Origin: Alphaproteobacteria bacterium
Lineage (GTDB): Bacteria > Pseudomonadota > Alphaproteobacteria > Micropepsales > Micropepsaceae
Assembly: GCA_015654715.1 (NCBI GenBank)
Contig: JAATGK010000139.1
Coordinates: 1 to 5,614 of the forward strand
DNA: 5,614 bases
Direction: 5' to 3'
The stretch's first letter is position 1; each line of letters opens with the position of its first letter. Positions 1 to 5,614 of the stretch are shown here, in pieces. The translations under genes and the position numbers were made by a program. Below the pieces are notes generated by a model. It ran no database searches and was not told where the DNA came from. It was given only the letters and a program-made list of their open reading frames with translations.

Positions 1-296
1 CCTCTGACCGAACAACCGTCTCGACGAGCTCCTGCCATGGGCTTGGGCCAAAGCGCGTCAACAATTGCAACGCGCCGCGTGAATCAACGCAGATCAATCT
101 TCCCGCCGAAATCAAGCCCCCTGTGAAAGGGTGGCGGTGAATCGCTCACCCCAAACCTTGGATCGCCGGAGATTATATTTTTCCGGCTATGTCACGATGG
201 CGGGATCGGGTATGCCATCGCGACGGACCAATGATATCGGGGTTTTCTGTCCGACAGCCGATGACGTCTTCGTCGAAGGACACCGGATACTCGATC
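1..296. other. Left-edge region with no assignable gene
   Basis: No convincing coding sequence lies here. On the plus strand, frame 1 is open from the window edge to a TGA at 124-126, and frame 3 is open to a TGA near 135. On the minus strand a frame is open leftwards from about 146, with possible TTG starts near 115. None has a clear ribosome binding site or a recognisable protein family, so any of them could be the end of a neighbouring gene or chance. The stretch follows the stop codon of the leftward esterase gene, but I see no classical terminator (GC-rich stem followed by a T run) for that gene. Several short inverted repeats are present and are listed separately. Confidence 0.5.
165..187 (-). 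promoter_or_regulatory. Inverted repeat enclosing a minus-strand TATAAT
   Basis: GCCGGA at 165-170 is perfectly matched by TCCGGC at 182-187, with an 11-base AT-rich loop. Read on the minus strand, the loop contains TATAAT (177 down to 172), a perfect sigma-70 -10 hexamer. I cannot find a good -35 box at 16-18 bases. A TTGACA-like GTGACA is present but only 12 bases away. It could be a leftward promoter with an operator, or a weak hairpin downstream of the esterase gene. There is no T run, so an intrinsic terminator is unlikely. Confidence 0.25.
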
Positions 297-1628
297 CTAC
301 TGCACGCTCACGCTGCTCCGCACTTCGACGCTGTCATCTTTTTTTCTGTTCGCGAAGAACGACAATGGAATAGCGTCGGCCATGACTTGGTAACCCGCCG
401 GGGACGGATGGATATGGTCGCCGGAATCGTATGCGGCCAGCAGGTGATCGGGACGCTTCGGATCGCGCACGGCCGCGTCAAAATCGACGATCGCGTCAAA
501 CCGGCCGGATGTCCTGATCCAGCGGTTTATCGCTTGCCGGTCGGTTTCGTGCGCAGCAGAGGGGCGGTCAAGTACGGTGGGCTGACTGTATACCGCATCC
601 AGGTCGGGCGTGATGGTCGCGCCCATCACCAGGATGCCATGTGCGTGTGCCTGCTGAATGAACTGCTCGTACGCGCCTGTGATGCCGCGCACATGCGCCG
701 CGTGCTCGTCCGCCGAGCGGGCGGGTTCCATATCGGCCCGGCGCAAATCGTTGATTCCTTCGAACACGATTAAATAGCGGATGGCGGGCTGGGCGAGAAC
801 TTCACGGTCGAAGCGCGTCAAGGCGCTTGGCCCTTTGCCGTCGGCCAGCACACGGTTGCCGCCGATCCCCGCGTTCAAGACCGCAGGTTGGCGAAGGCCG
901 CGCGTAAGCGCCAGCCTCCGAGCAAAATCATTGGGCCATCTGTCGTTGCCGTTGGTGGTGGAGTGAGAGCCATCGGTGATCGAATCACCCAGCGCAACGA
1001 TGGCGACGGTGCCCGGTGCGGCTGTAACTTCCACGCCGGAGATGAAGAACCAATGTTCCAGCGTCTTGGCGTCGGTCAAATCTGCAAGGGCGGTCTGGTC
1101 GCCATGCGTCAGAAAGGACGTCTGGTGCGAGGCAACGTGGCTGGTCTGCTGCGTTGGCACGGTGTCGAGGTGCATCGAGACAGCGACGTCCGCAAAGGGG
1201 GCGACCGGAAAGGGCAGCGGATCGGAGAGATATTCGGCGCCGGGGGGAATGGTCACATCCGTTCGGCCCGCGAAGGTCAGGGGACGGTCGGTTGCAGCAA
1301 CGACCTGGCCGGAGGACGGCGACAGCGGCCGGGCAATGTGCACGGAAGATATGTGCAGCGGCTCAATTCCATAGACGTTTGACAGCTTGAGCCGCAGCGC
1401 GTCACCGCCCACCGACAGGTGTACGATCTGCCGCAACGTAACATCGCGCAGGTCGACGGAATCCAGGCCCTCCTTAGGGGCCGGTATGGCTTGCGACGAG
1501 GCCCAACTTCCTACCCACAACGGTGCGACATGATTGTGCGCGGAACCATGGCCTTGCGCAAAACCGGCGACCGCAGTGCACCACAGCAGGAGCGCGACCC
1601 GGCTCATTCTTAATAGCAATGACTGCAC
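297..1628 (-). CDS. Secreted SGNH/GDSL hydrolase, XynE-like (probable carbohydrate acetyl esterase)
   Basis: A 443-residue exported serine esterase. All SGNH blocks are visible: block I is GDSITDG with the nucleophile Ser at about residue 216. Block II is AGIGGNR (about 253-259). Block III is EGIND with the oxyanion-hole Asn at about 293. Block V is DHIH with catalytic Asp about 404 and His about 407. The GGNRVLADGKGPSALTRFD stretch is characteristic of the XynE-like group, named after a Prevotella esterase encoded with a xylanase. About 190 residues precede the GDSI block, beginning WVGSWASSQ, as usual in this group, and probably form a beta-rich accessory domain. The first 26 or so residues form a signal peptide (basic start, then LLLWCTAVAGFA), so the enzyme acts in the periplasm or outside. 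I chose the GTG at 1628 because AGGAG lies 7 bases upstream. An ATG at 1607 (MSRVALLL) and one at 1712 are alternatives. The gene is divergent from the sigma/FecR/receptor cassette, suggesting a shared substrate. Substrate specificity is inference; an aryl or other acyl esterase is also possible. Confidence 0.9.
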   Translation of the reverse strand: MQSLLLRMSRVALLLWCTAVAGFAQGHGSAHNHVAPLWVGSWASSQAIPAPKEGLDSVDLRDVTLRQIVHLSVGGDALRLKLSNVYGIEPLHISSVHIARPLSPSSGQVVAATDRPLTFAGRTDVTIPPGAEYLSDPLPFPVAPFADVAVSMHLDTVPTQQTSHVASHQTSFLTHGDQTALADLTDAKTLEHWFFISGVEVTAAPGTVAIVALGDSITDGSHSTTNGNDRWPNDFARRLALTRGLRQPAVLNAGIGGNRVLADGKGPSALTRFDREVLAQPAIRYLIVFEGINDLRRADMEPARSADEHAAHVRGITGAYEQFIQQAHAHGILVMGATITPDLDAVYSQPTVLDRPSAAHETDRQAINRWIRTSGRFDAIVDFDAAVRDPKRPDHLLAAYDSGDHIHPSPAGYQVMADAIPLSFFANRKKDDSVEVRSSVSVQ

Positions 1629-1635
1629 GGTACCA

Positions 1636-1640
1636 CTCCT
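1636..1640 (-). promoter_or_regulatory. Ribosome binding site for the esterase gene
   Basis: The minus strand reads AGGAG, then seven bases, then GTG (1628-1626). This spacing is near ideal. Neither in-frame ATG competes well: AGGAG ends 28 bases before the ATG at 1607 and lies far downstream of the ATG at 1712. The site therefore decides the start in favour of GTG. Confidence 0.65.
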
Positions 1641-1714
1641 AATAGTGAATTTAGGAAAACCCTCAACCAACTGCTTCGTAGACGAATGTCGGTGTTGTTT
1701 TATGTACCCCATCG

Positions 1715-1730
1715 ACGAAAAATATTTCGT
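1715..1730. promoter_or_regulatory. Perfect 16-bp inverted repeat, candidate operator
   Basis: ACGAAA (1715-1720) and TTTCGT (1725-1730) are exact reverse complements around a 4-base AATA centre. The element sits about 52 bases upstream of the sigma-factor ATG and about 87 bases upstream of the esterase GTG, which suits binding of a dimeric regulator between divergent promoters. I do not recognise it as the site of a particular family. A transcript hairpin is less likely because the arms are AT-rich and the region is probably at or upstream of the transcription start. Confidence 0.4.
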
Positions 1731-1781
1731 TTCTGCAACAATGTGATCATTGGTATTGGTTGCTCAACGGGGCGTGGGCAC

Positions 1782-2270
1782 ATGGACGACATTCCGCGAG
1801 ACGCCAAGTTCTGGACGGGACTGCGCAAGCGGATATCCGTTCTTACGCATGGCCGCAACGATTCGGAAGATTTGCTGCACACCGCATACATTCGGTTGGA
1901 GAAATATCGCGCCCAGCACAGAGTCGATAGCCCGGCCGGGTTTCTCGTCCGCACGGCCATCAATATCGGCGTCGACAACCATCGCCACGCCAACTACCTG
2001 TCCGAGGAGGGGATCAACGCCGAGACGTTCGAAATCATCGACGATGCGCCGCTGCAGGATGAAGTAATCGAGGCCCGCGAACGTCTGCATAGAGTGGAGT
2101 ATGGGCTGGCACGATTGAGCCCGCGAACGCGCGAAGTATTCCTCATGTATCGGATCGACGGCTTGAAATACCGCGAGATCGCTGTGCAGCTTGGTATCAG
2201 TGAGAGTGCCGTGGCGAAGCACATCGCCAAGGCGGCGCTGTTTCTGACGGAATGGATGGAAGGGTGGTAA
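1782..2270 (+). CDS. FecI-type ECF RNA polymerase sigma factor
   Basis: A 162-residue extracytoplasmic-function sigma factor, the usual length for the FecI group. Region 2 covers about residues 9-75 and includes the polymerase-binding and -10-recognition helices (DSEDLLHTAYIRLEKYR, then the region around FLVRTAINIGVDNHRH). Region 4 covers about 106-155, with LSPRTREVFLMYRIDGLKYREIA followed by the helix-turn-helix GISESAVAKHIAKA that reads the -35 element. Its cytoplasmic role would be to direct RNA polymerase to the downstream receptor promoter when its FecR partner signals. I chose the ATG at 1782 because it gives the normal family N-terminus. The in-frame extension back to 1686 adds 32 residues with no family resemblance. 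The ribosome binding site is weak (a GGGG run at 1769-1772). The stop codon is followed one base later by the fecR-type start, so the two genes are co-transcribed and probably translationally coupled. Family assignment is firm; the target promoters are inference. Confidence 0.93.
   Translation: MDDIPRDAKFWTGLRKRISVLTHGRNDSEDLLHTAYIRLEKYRAQHRVDSPAGFLVRTAINIGVDNHRHANYLSEEGINAETFEIIDDAPLQDEVIEARERLHRVEYGLARLSPRTREVFLMYRIDGLKYREIAVQLGISESAVAKHIAKAALFLTEWMEGW
2258..2264 (+). promoter_or_regulatory. Ribosome binding site for the FecR gene inside the sigma gene
   Basis: GGAAGGG lies within the last codons of the sigma-factor gene, 7 bases before the ATG at 2272. With a one-base gap between stop and start, this favours translational coupling, which would keep sigma factor and its regulator in proportion. 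Confidence 0.6.
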
Positions 2271-2271
2271 T

Positions 2272-3234
2272 ATGGCGCGTGCGTCTGTCCAGGTGACGCC
2301 GCAAATCAAGGCGGAGGCCGCCATGTGGCTGGCGCTGCTGCATGCGAGCAGTCGCACAACCTCCGACGAGGAAGGCTTCCAGGCTTGGCTTCGCGAGAGT
2401 CCGGCGCATGCGGCGGCGTTCGATTCCGTCACCGCGATGTGGGACGTGGCGGCCGGTGTGCGCACGGTGCGCATGGAACATGTGGAACAGCGGCCGGTCA
2501 AGCGCCGTGCGGTTATCGGCGGAATGAGTCTGCTTGCGTTGATGGGCGGCTCCATGGCGGTGTGGCGCGCGGCCTATGCCGGCGTCTACGAAACCGAGGT
2601 CGGCGAACAGAAGCATATCGTGCTGAAGGATGGCACCAATGCCTTCCTCGACACCGACACCCATATTCGGGTCAATTTCAACGATGAGGCCCGCAACATC
2701 GAGCTGCAGCTCGGCCGCGCCAACTTCCGCGTGACGCCGGACAATGTCCGCCCCTTCGTCGTGACCGCGGCGGATCACCGGATTTTGGCTCAGCACAGCA
2801 ATCTGGATGTCAGCCGGATCGGCAACACTGTGTCGGTGCTGCTGGTCGAAGGCACGGCGACAGTTGAAACCGAAACCCATCATGTGAGGAAGTCGACCGT
2901 CATCGAAACGGGGCAGCGCTTAGTCGCCAAGTCCGTCGATGCCATGAATATCGACCGGCCCAATCCAAGGCCGTTGCTCGCCTGGCAGACGGGACAGGCG
3001 ATCTTCGCGAATGAGACGTTGGAAGATGCGGTTGCGGAAATGAACCGCTATTCGTCGGTGACGCTCGAGATTCCCGATCCGTCAATCCGCAAGCTGCGGA
3101 TCAGCGGTGCGTATCGCGTGGGCGATGTGGCCGCTTTCGCCCGGTCGTTGGCGCGCCTCTTGCCGATCGAAGTGCGCGAAACCGGCGACCGCGTCCAGTT
3201 GCTTGCTGATCCCCAGCGCGTCATGGAGGGATAG
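2272..3234 (+). CDS. FecR-type anti-sigma factor / transmembrane sigma regulator
   Basis: A 320-residue single-pass inner-membrane protein that relays the receptor signal to the adjacent sigma factor. Residues about 12-60 form the cytoplasmic sigma-binding domain (DUF4880 type): EAAMWLALLHASS, then EGFQAWLRESPAHAAAFDSV and MWDVA. A twin arginine in KRRAVIGG (residues 77-84) precedes a hydrophobic segment at about 81-98. The periplasmic FecR domain spans about 108-200, with ETEVGEQKHIVLKDGTNAFLD, IELQLGRANF and SVLLVEGTATV as typical strands. Residues about 242-312 match the C-terminal DUF4974-type domain (FANETLEDAVAEMNRYS, then LRISGAYRVGDVAAFARSLARLLPIEV), the part that in FecR/PupR proteins contacts the receptor's STN domain. 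Length and domain order are normal and nothing is missing. It sits between the sigma factor and the receptor, the standard order. Whether it only inhibits the sigma factor or is also needed for its activity cannot be told from sequence. Confidence 0.93.
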   Translation: MARASVQVTPQIKAEAAMWLALLHASSRTTSDEEGFQAWLRESPAHAAAFDSVTAMWDVAAGVRTVRMEHVEQRPVKRRAVIGGMSLLALMGGSMAVWRAAYAGVYETEVGEQKHIVLKDGTNAFLDTDTHIRVNFNDEARNIELQLGRANFRVTPDNVRPFVVTAADHRILAQHSNLDVSRIGNTVSVLLVEGTATVETETHHVRKSTVIETGQRLVAKSVDAMNIDRPNPRPLLAWQTGQAIFANETLEDAVAEMNRYSSVTLEIPDPSIRKLRISGAYRVGDVAAFARSLARLLPIEVRETGDRVQLLADPQRVMEG

Positions 3235-3340
3235 GAGACCGACGAAAGTCTTGGGTGGAGAAATAACCGCGGTCAGACGTCCTTCAAATAGAGGTGACTG
3301 GTTAAACGTCACACTCATATAAAGGGAGGGAAGGGTAAAA
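3235..3340 (+). promoter_or_regulatory. FecR-receptor intergenic region with candidate promoters
   Basis: This 106-base gap is where a sigma-dependent promoter for the receptor gene is expected. AGAAAT (3259-3264), 15 bases, then TCCTTC (3280-3285) is the arrangement I find most like a FecI-type ECF promoter, but the match is by eye and uncertain. A sigma-70-like pair, GTGACT (3294-3299) and TATAAA (3318-3323) with an 18-base spacer, is also present. It would start transcription near 3330, leaving an untranslated leader of only about ten bases. A short inverted repeat GTGAC/GTCAC (3294-3298 and 3308-3312) and the palindrome ACCGCGGT (3266-3273) also lie here. I see no terminator after the FecR gene. 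Confidence 0.35.
3324..3335 (+). promoter_or_regulatory. Ribosome binding site for the receptor gene
   Basis: A purine-rich run containing GGGAGGG (3324-3330) and AAGGG (3331-3335) ends five bases before the ATG at 3341. It supports that start, which also gives a proper signal peptide. Confidence 0.65.
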
Positions 3341-5614
3341 ATGACCAGCCCCGTTTATAATTCCTTGCGTAGCCGCCTCGTCGGTGGCGCCGCGATTTTT
3401 GTGTTGTGCGGCGGGGCAGCGGCCGCAGAGAACGTCAATCTGTCGTTGCCGGACCAGTTGCTTTCTCAGTCCTTGACGGAAATCGCGAGCAAGACCGGTA
3501 CGAATATTCTGTTTGCACCTGATGTGGTTTCCGGTCTGCGCGGCCGCGTCCTGGTCGGCAACATGGATGCGCAACAGGCCGTTCAGAGTCTGATCGTCAA
3601 GACTAATCTGGAGAGCGTCCCGGACGGTGACGGGGGCCTAATCGTTCGCCGGACTGCGGGGCAGTCGGTCAGCAGGACATCCGAGGACAACAATCAGGCG
3701 GCGAACCGCTTGCCCTCGTCCAAGGAGGCGCTGCCGCGTCTGGCGGCCTTGCGCGGCGAGTATACGCAGGTGGCACAAGCCAACACGGCGGGTCCGAGCT
3801 CGGACGAGGTGGAGACCGTGACCGTGACCGGTTATCGCGCCAGCTTGGAGAATTCTACGTCCGCCAAGCGCAATTCGATCGGCTTCACGGACTCGATCTA
3901 CGCCGAAGACATTGGCAAGTTCCCCGACACCAACTTGGCGGAATCGCTGAACCGTATTCCGGGAATCACCCTGACCCGCGACATCAACGGCGAAGGCGTG
4001 AACATTTCGATCCGCGGCCTCGGCACGAATTTTACCAAGATTCTTCTGAACAACACCGTGGTTGCCGTAGCAACCACCGGCGTTACCGACGCGCGCAACA
4101 ACAATCGCGAAGTCGACCTCAATATGTTCCCCGGCGAATTGTTCACCCAGTTGCAGGTGGACAAGACCCCGCGCGCGGAACTGCTGGAAGGTGGCGCCGC
4201 CGGTACGGTGAACATGCGCACCCGCCGTCCGTTCGACGATCCGGGCCTGCACATCACCTATGTTGCGCAGGCGATGGCCAACGGGAATTCGAACGGTCTT
4301 GGCGGCAACGGTGCCCTGGTTATCAGCGACACCTGGGAAAGCACCAAGCTCGGTTCCTTCGGCGCTCTCTTCGGTATCGCCGGCAAGACTGCCTATAATT
4401 ACATCAGCGGTTTCGAAGACGGCAACGCCGGCTGGGTCACGCCGACCATCAATACGGCGGCCATGTGCGGTGCCGCGACGGGGTGCGACTTTGCTGGTTC
4501 GACGGTGTCGATCGGCGGCAACGCGATGACGCTTCCCACCACGGTTCCGAACAACGTCAACATCCCCGGTTACGCGCCCGGTACGCCGGTCACGGCCGCC
4601 ATGCTGCTGGCGCTCAATCCCGGCCTGAACATGACGCAGATCAGCAACATGCTGCTGCCGCGCCTGGGCCGTCCGATGTACGAAACCGGCACCCGCGACC
4701 GCTACAATATGGTTGCCAGCTTCGAGTGGCGCCCGACCGAAGACATGCACTTCTACCTCGACCTCATCGCCGGGCGTCCGTTCAACGATTGGAACCGCAG
4801 CGATATGAGCCTCGGCGTGCGCGCCGGTTCCGGCTCGCAGCCGATGATCCCAATAAACGCCAAGGTCGATGCCAACAATGTGGTCACCAGCGCCGACTTC
4901 GCCAATGCGCAGTTCGCGATGGAAGCCCGCCCCTACAAGGAAAAAGGCGATTTCTACAGCATCAACCCCGGCATGAATTGGAAGGTTACCGACCTCTTTG
5001 AAGTCGACTTCCAGGTCAATGCCAGCCGCAGCCATTTCTACCGCGACATGCCGACCATCTTCCTGGTCACCTGTCCCAGTGCCGGCAACGGCGCCCTGCC
5101 GGGTTGCGCGGCACCGGCTGGCGGCGTCACGGCCCATTTCGACAACACCGGTGTTATCCCGGTCACCACCACCAATATCGACACCGCCAATCCGGCCAAC
5201 TTCCAGTGGAACAACGGCCTGATGCGCATCCAGGATACCAGGCGCTACGACCAGACCCTGGGCGCCCATCTTGATCTGGCGTATGGCGGCGAAAAGATGA
5301 AGGTCAAGGTTGGTGCCGCCTATGACGACGCCTACCGCAGCAACGTCTCGATCGATGCCAGCAACGCCTGGCAGATCGCGGCCTGCGGCTCTCCCGTCAC
5401 CGCCAATGGCAACGGCACCTGCACCGGCTCCGGCGGGCTGGTTCCGCAAGCCACGTTGGCCAATTATCTCAAGCCGGGACCGCGCGGCTTTATCAGCGTC
5501 GATTACGGCTCGTTCAACCAGGCGTCCAACTACGCGACCATCGATCAGCAGGGTTGGCAGGGCGTGCCGACAGGCTGCAAGAAAGGCACGTCGAGCAACT
5601 ACACGACGTCGACG
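3341..5614 (+). CDS. Caulobacter-type TonB-dependent receptor with N-terminal STN signalling domain (3' end outside window)
   Basis: An outer-membrane, TonB-energised importer and signal transducer; 758 residues are visible with no stop. Residues 1-29 form a signal peptide, with probable cleavage after GGAAAA. Residues about 33-104 are an STN (secretin/TonB short N-terminal) domain: LPDQLLSQSLTEIASKTGTNILF, GLRGRVLVGNMDAQQAVQSLI and a GGLIVRR strand. A roughly 50-residue low-complexity linker leads to a TonB-box-like VETVTVTG (157-164). The plug follows at about 170-300, with DIGKFPDTNLAESLNRIPGI, SIRGLG, MFPGELF, VDKTP and EGGAAGTVNMRTRRPFD, the signature of the Caulobacter-type receptor family. 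The rest is beta-barrel with long loops carrying spaced cysteines (376/382, 578/589, 682/694). The family usually runs to about 900-1,100 residues, so perhaps a quarter is missing because the window ends. Following sigma and FecR genes, it is the likely surface sensor of the cassette. The ligand is unknown; family precedent and the esterase favour a carbohydrate, but an iron chelate cannot be excluded. Confidence 0.93.
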   Translation, partial: MTSPVYNSLRSRLVGGAAIFVLCGGAAAAENVNLSLPDQLLSQSLTEIASKTGTNILFAPDVVSGLRGRVLVGNMDAQQAVQSLIVKTNLESVPDGDGGLIVRRTAGQSVSRTSEDNNQAANRLPSSKEALPRLAALRGEYTQVAQANTAGPSSDEVETVTVTGYRASLENSTSAKRNSIGFTDSIYAEDIGKFPDTNLAESLNRIPGITLTRDINGEGVNISIRGLGTNFTKILLNNTVVAVATTGVTDARNNNREVDLNMFPGELFTQLQVDKTPRAELLEGGAAGTVNMRTRRPFDDPGLHITYVAQAMANGNSNGLGGNGALVISDTWESTKLGSFGALFGIAGKTAYNYISGFEDGNAGWVTPTINTAAMCGAATGCDFAGSTVSIGGNAMTLPTTVPNNVNIPGYAPGTPVTAAMLLALNPGLNMTQISNMLLPRLGRPMYETGTRDRYNMVASFEWRPTEDMHFYLDLIAGRPFNDWNRSDMSLGVRAGSGSQPMIPINAKVDANNVVTSADFANAQFAMEARPYKEKGDFYSINPGMNWKVTDLFEVDFQVNASRSHFYRDMPTIFLVTCPSAGNGALPGCAAPAGGVTAHFDNTGVIPVTTTNIDTANPANFQWNNGLMRIQDTRRYDQTLGAHLDLAYGGEKMKVKVGAAYDDAYRSNVSIDASNAWQIAACGSPVTANGNGTCTGSGGLVPQATLANYLKPGPRGFISVDYGSFNQASNYATIDQQGWQGVPTGCKKGTSSNYTTST

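Larger units (their letters stand above)
1629..1781. promoter_or_regulatory. Divergent intergenic promoter region
   Basis: This 153-base region separates the leftward esterase start from the rightward sigma-factor start and must hold promoters for both. It is visibly richer in A and T than the flanking genes. I find no strong sigma-70 promoter on either strand. On the plus strand a weak TTGTTT (1695-1700), 17 bases, AAAAAT (1718-1723) arrangement would place the -10 box over the palindrome at 1715-1730. On the minus strand TTGAGG and TATTAG are 16 bases apart, but the latter runs into the ribosome binding site. Neither is convincing. A shared regulator or autoregulation by the encoded sigma factor is possible. 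Confidence 0.5.

Noticed and set aside
1..115. Possible start of a leftward gene (a frame reading SAGRLICVDSRGALQLL) running off the window edge
   Set aside because: No ATG or properly spaced ribosome binding site, under 40 codons visible, and no recognisable family. Plus-strand frames across the same bases are equally open.
189..1382. Plus-strand open frames (194, 164 and 132 codons) over the esterase gene
   Set aside because: They are shadows of the minus-strand gene, which carries all SGNH catalytic blocks and a signal peptide.
1686..1781. N-terminal extension of the sigma factor from the ATG at 1686
   Set aside because: The extra 32 residues do not resemble the family, the downstream ATG gives the normal FecI length, and the extension would cover the palindrome and likely promoter.
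1764..2883. Minus-strand open frames (263 and 228 codons) under the sigma and FecR genes
   Set aside because: The plus strand encodes well-matched sigma-factor and FecR proteins here; the minus-strand products show no family features and have no supporting ribosome binding sites.
3241..3256. GAC-GAAA-GTC hairpin just after the FecR stop as a terminator
   Set aside because: The stem has only three solid pairs and there is no following T run.
3398..3412. Cysteine in the receptor signal peptide (IFVLCGG) as a lipoprotein signal
   Set aside because: The residue before Cys is Leu, which breaks the lipobox rule (Gly/Ala/Ser expected), and TonB-dependent receptors of this kind are not lipoproteins. 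The Cys in the esterase signal peptide, preceded by Trp, fails for the same reason.
3638..5449. A 603-codon open frame on the minus strand, antisense to the receptor gene
   Set aside because: It mirrors the codon pattern of a GC-rich gene read backwards. Its product is a Gly/Val/Ala/Arg/His-rich sequence without recognisable domains, while the plus strand encodes an unmistakable receptor.

Overview
The window reads as chromosomal DNA from a moderately GC-rich (roughly 60% by eye) Gram-negative bacterium, most likely an alphaproteobacterium of the Caulobacterales/Sphingomonadales/Micropepsaceae kind. The best clue is the outer-membrane receptor at the right end. Its plug domain closely follows the 'Caulobacter-type' TonB-dependent receptor pattern, which is expanded in these groups. 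The taxonomic placement is inference.

Layout, left to right. Bases 1-296 hold no gene I can defend, but they contain several short inverted repeats, one of which encloses a perfect TATAAT on the minus strand. Bases 297-1628 (minus) encode a secreted SGNH/GDSL hydrolase of the XynE-like type, a probable carbohydrate O-acetyl esterase, starting at a GTG with a good ribosome binding site. A relatively AT-rich divergent intergenic region (1629-1781) carries a perfect 16-bp inverted repeat, a plausible operator. On the plus strand follow a FecI-type ECF sigma factor (1782-2270), a FecR-type membrane anti-sigma/sigma regulator (2272-3234, one base after the sigma stop codon) and, after a 106-bp gap, a TonB-dependent receptor (3341 to the window end, 758 residues and still open). 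The receptor has an N-terminal STN signalling domain.

How the genes work together. Sigma factor, FecR and STN-bearing receptor form a complete cell-surface signalling cassette. A ligand bound at the outer membrane is sensed by the receptor. Its periplasmic STN domain contacts the FecR C-terminus, FecR releases or activates the sigma factor, and the sigma factor transcribes the receptor gene. E. coli FecIRA does this for ferric citrate. Here the neighbour is a secreted esterase and not a siderophore gene, so my working inference is that the system senses and imports an oligosaccharide, possibly acetylated, that the esterase deacetylates. The ligand cannot be read from the sequence.

I see no rRNA, tRNA, CRISPR array, insertion sequence or obvious mobile-element boundary. 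The most interesting items are the sensory coupling of a Caulobacter-type receptor to FecIR beside an esterase, the palindrome between the divergent genes, and a twin-arginine motif in front of the FecR membrane segment.
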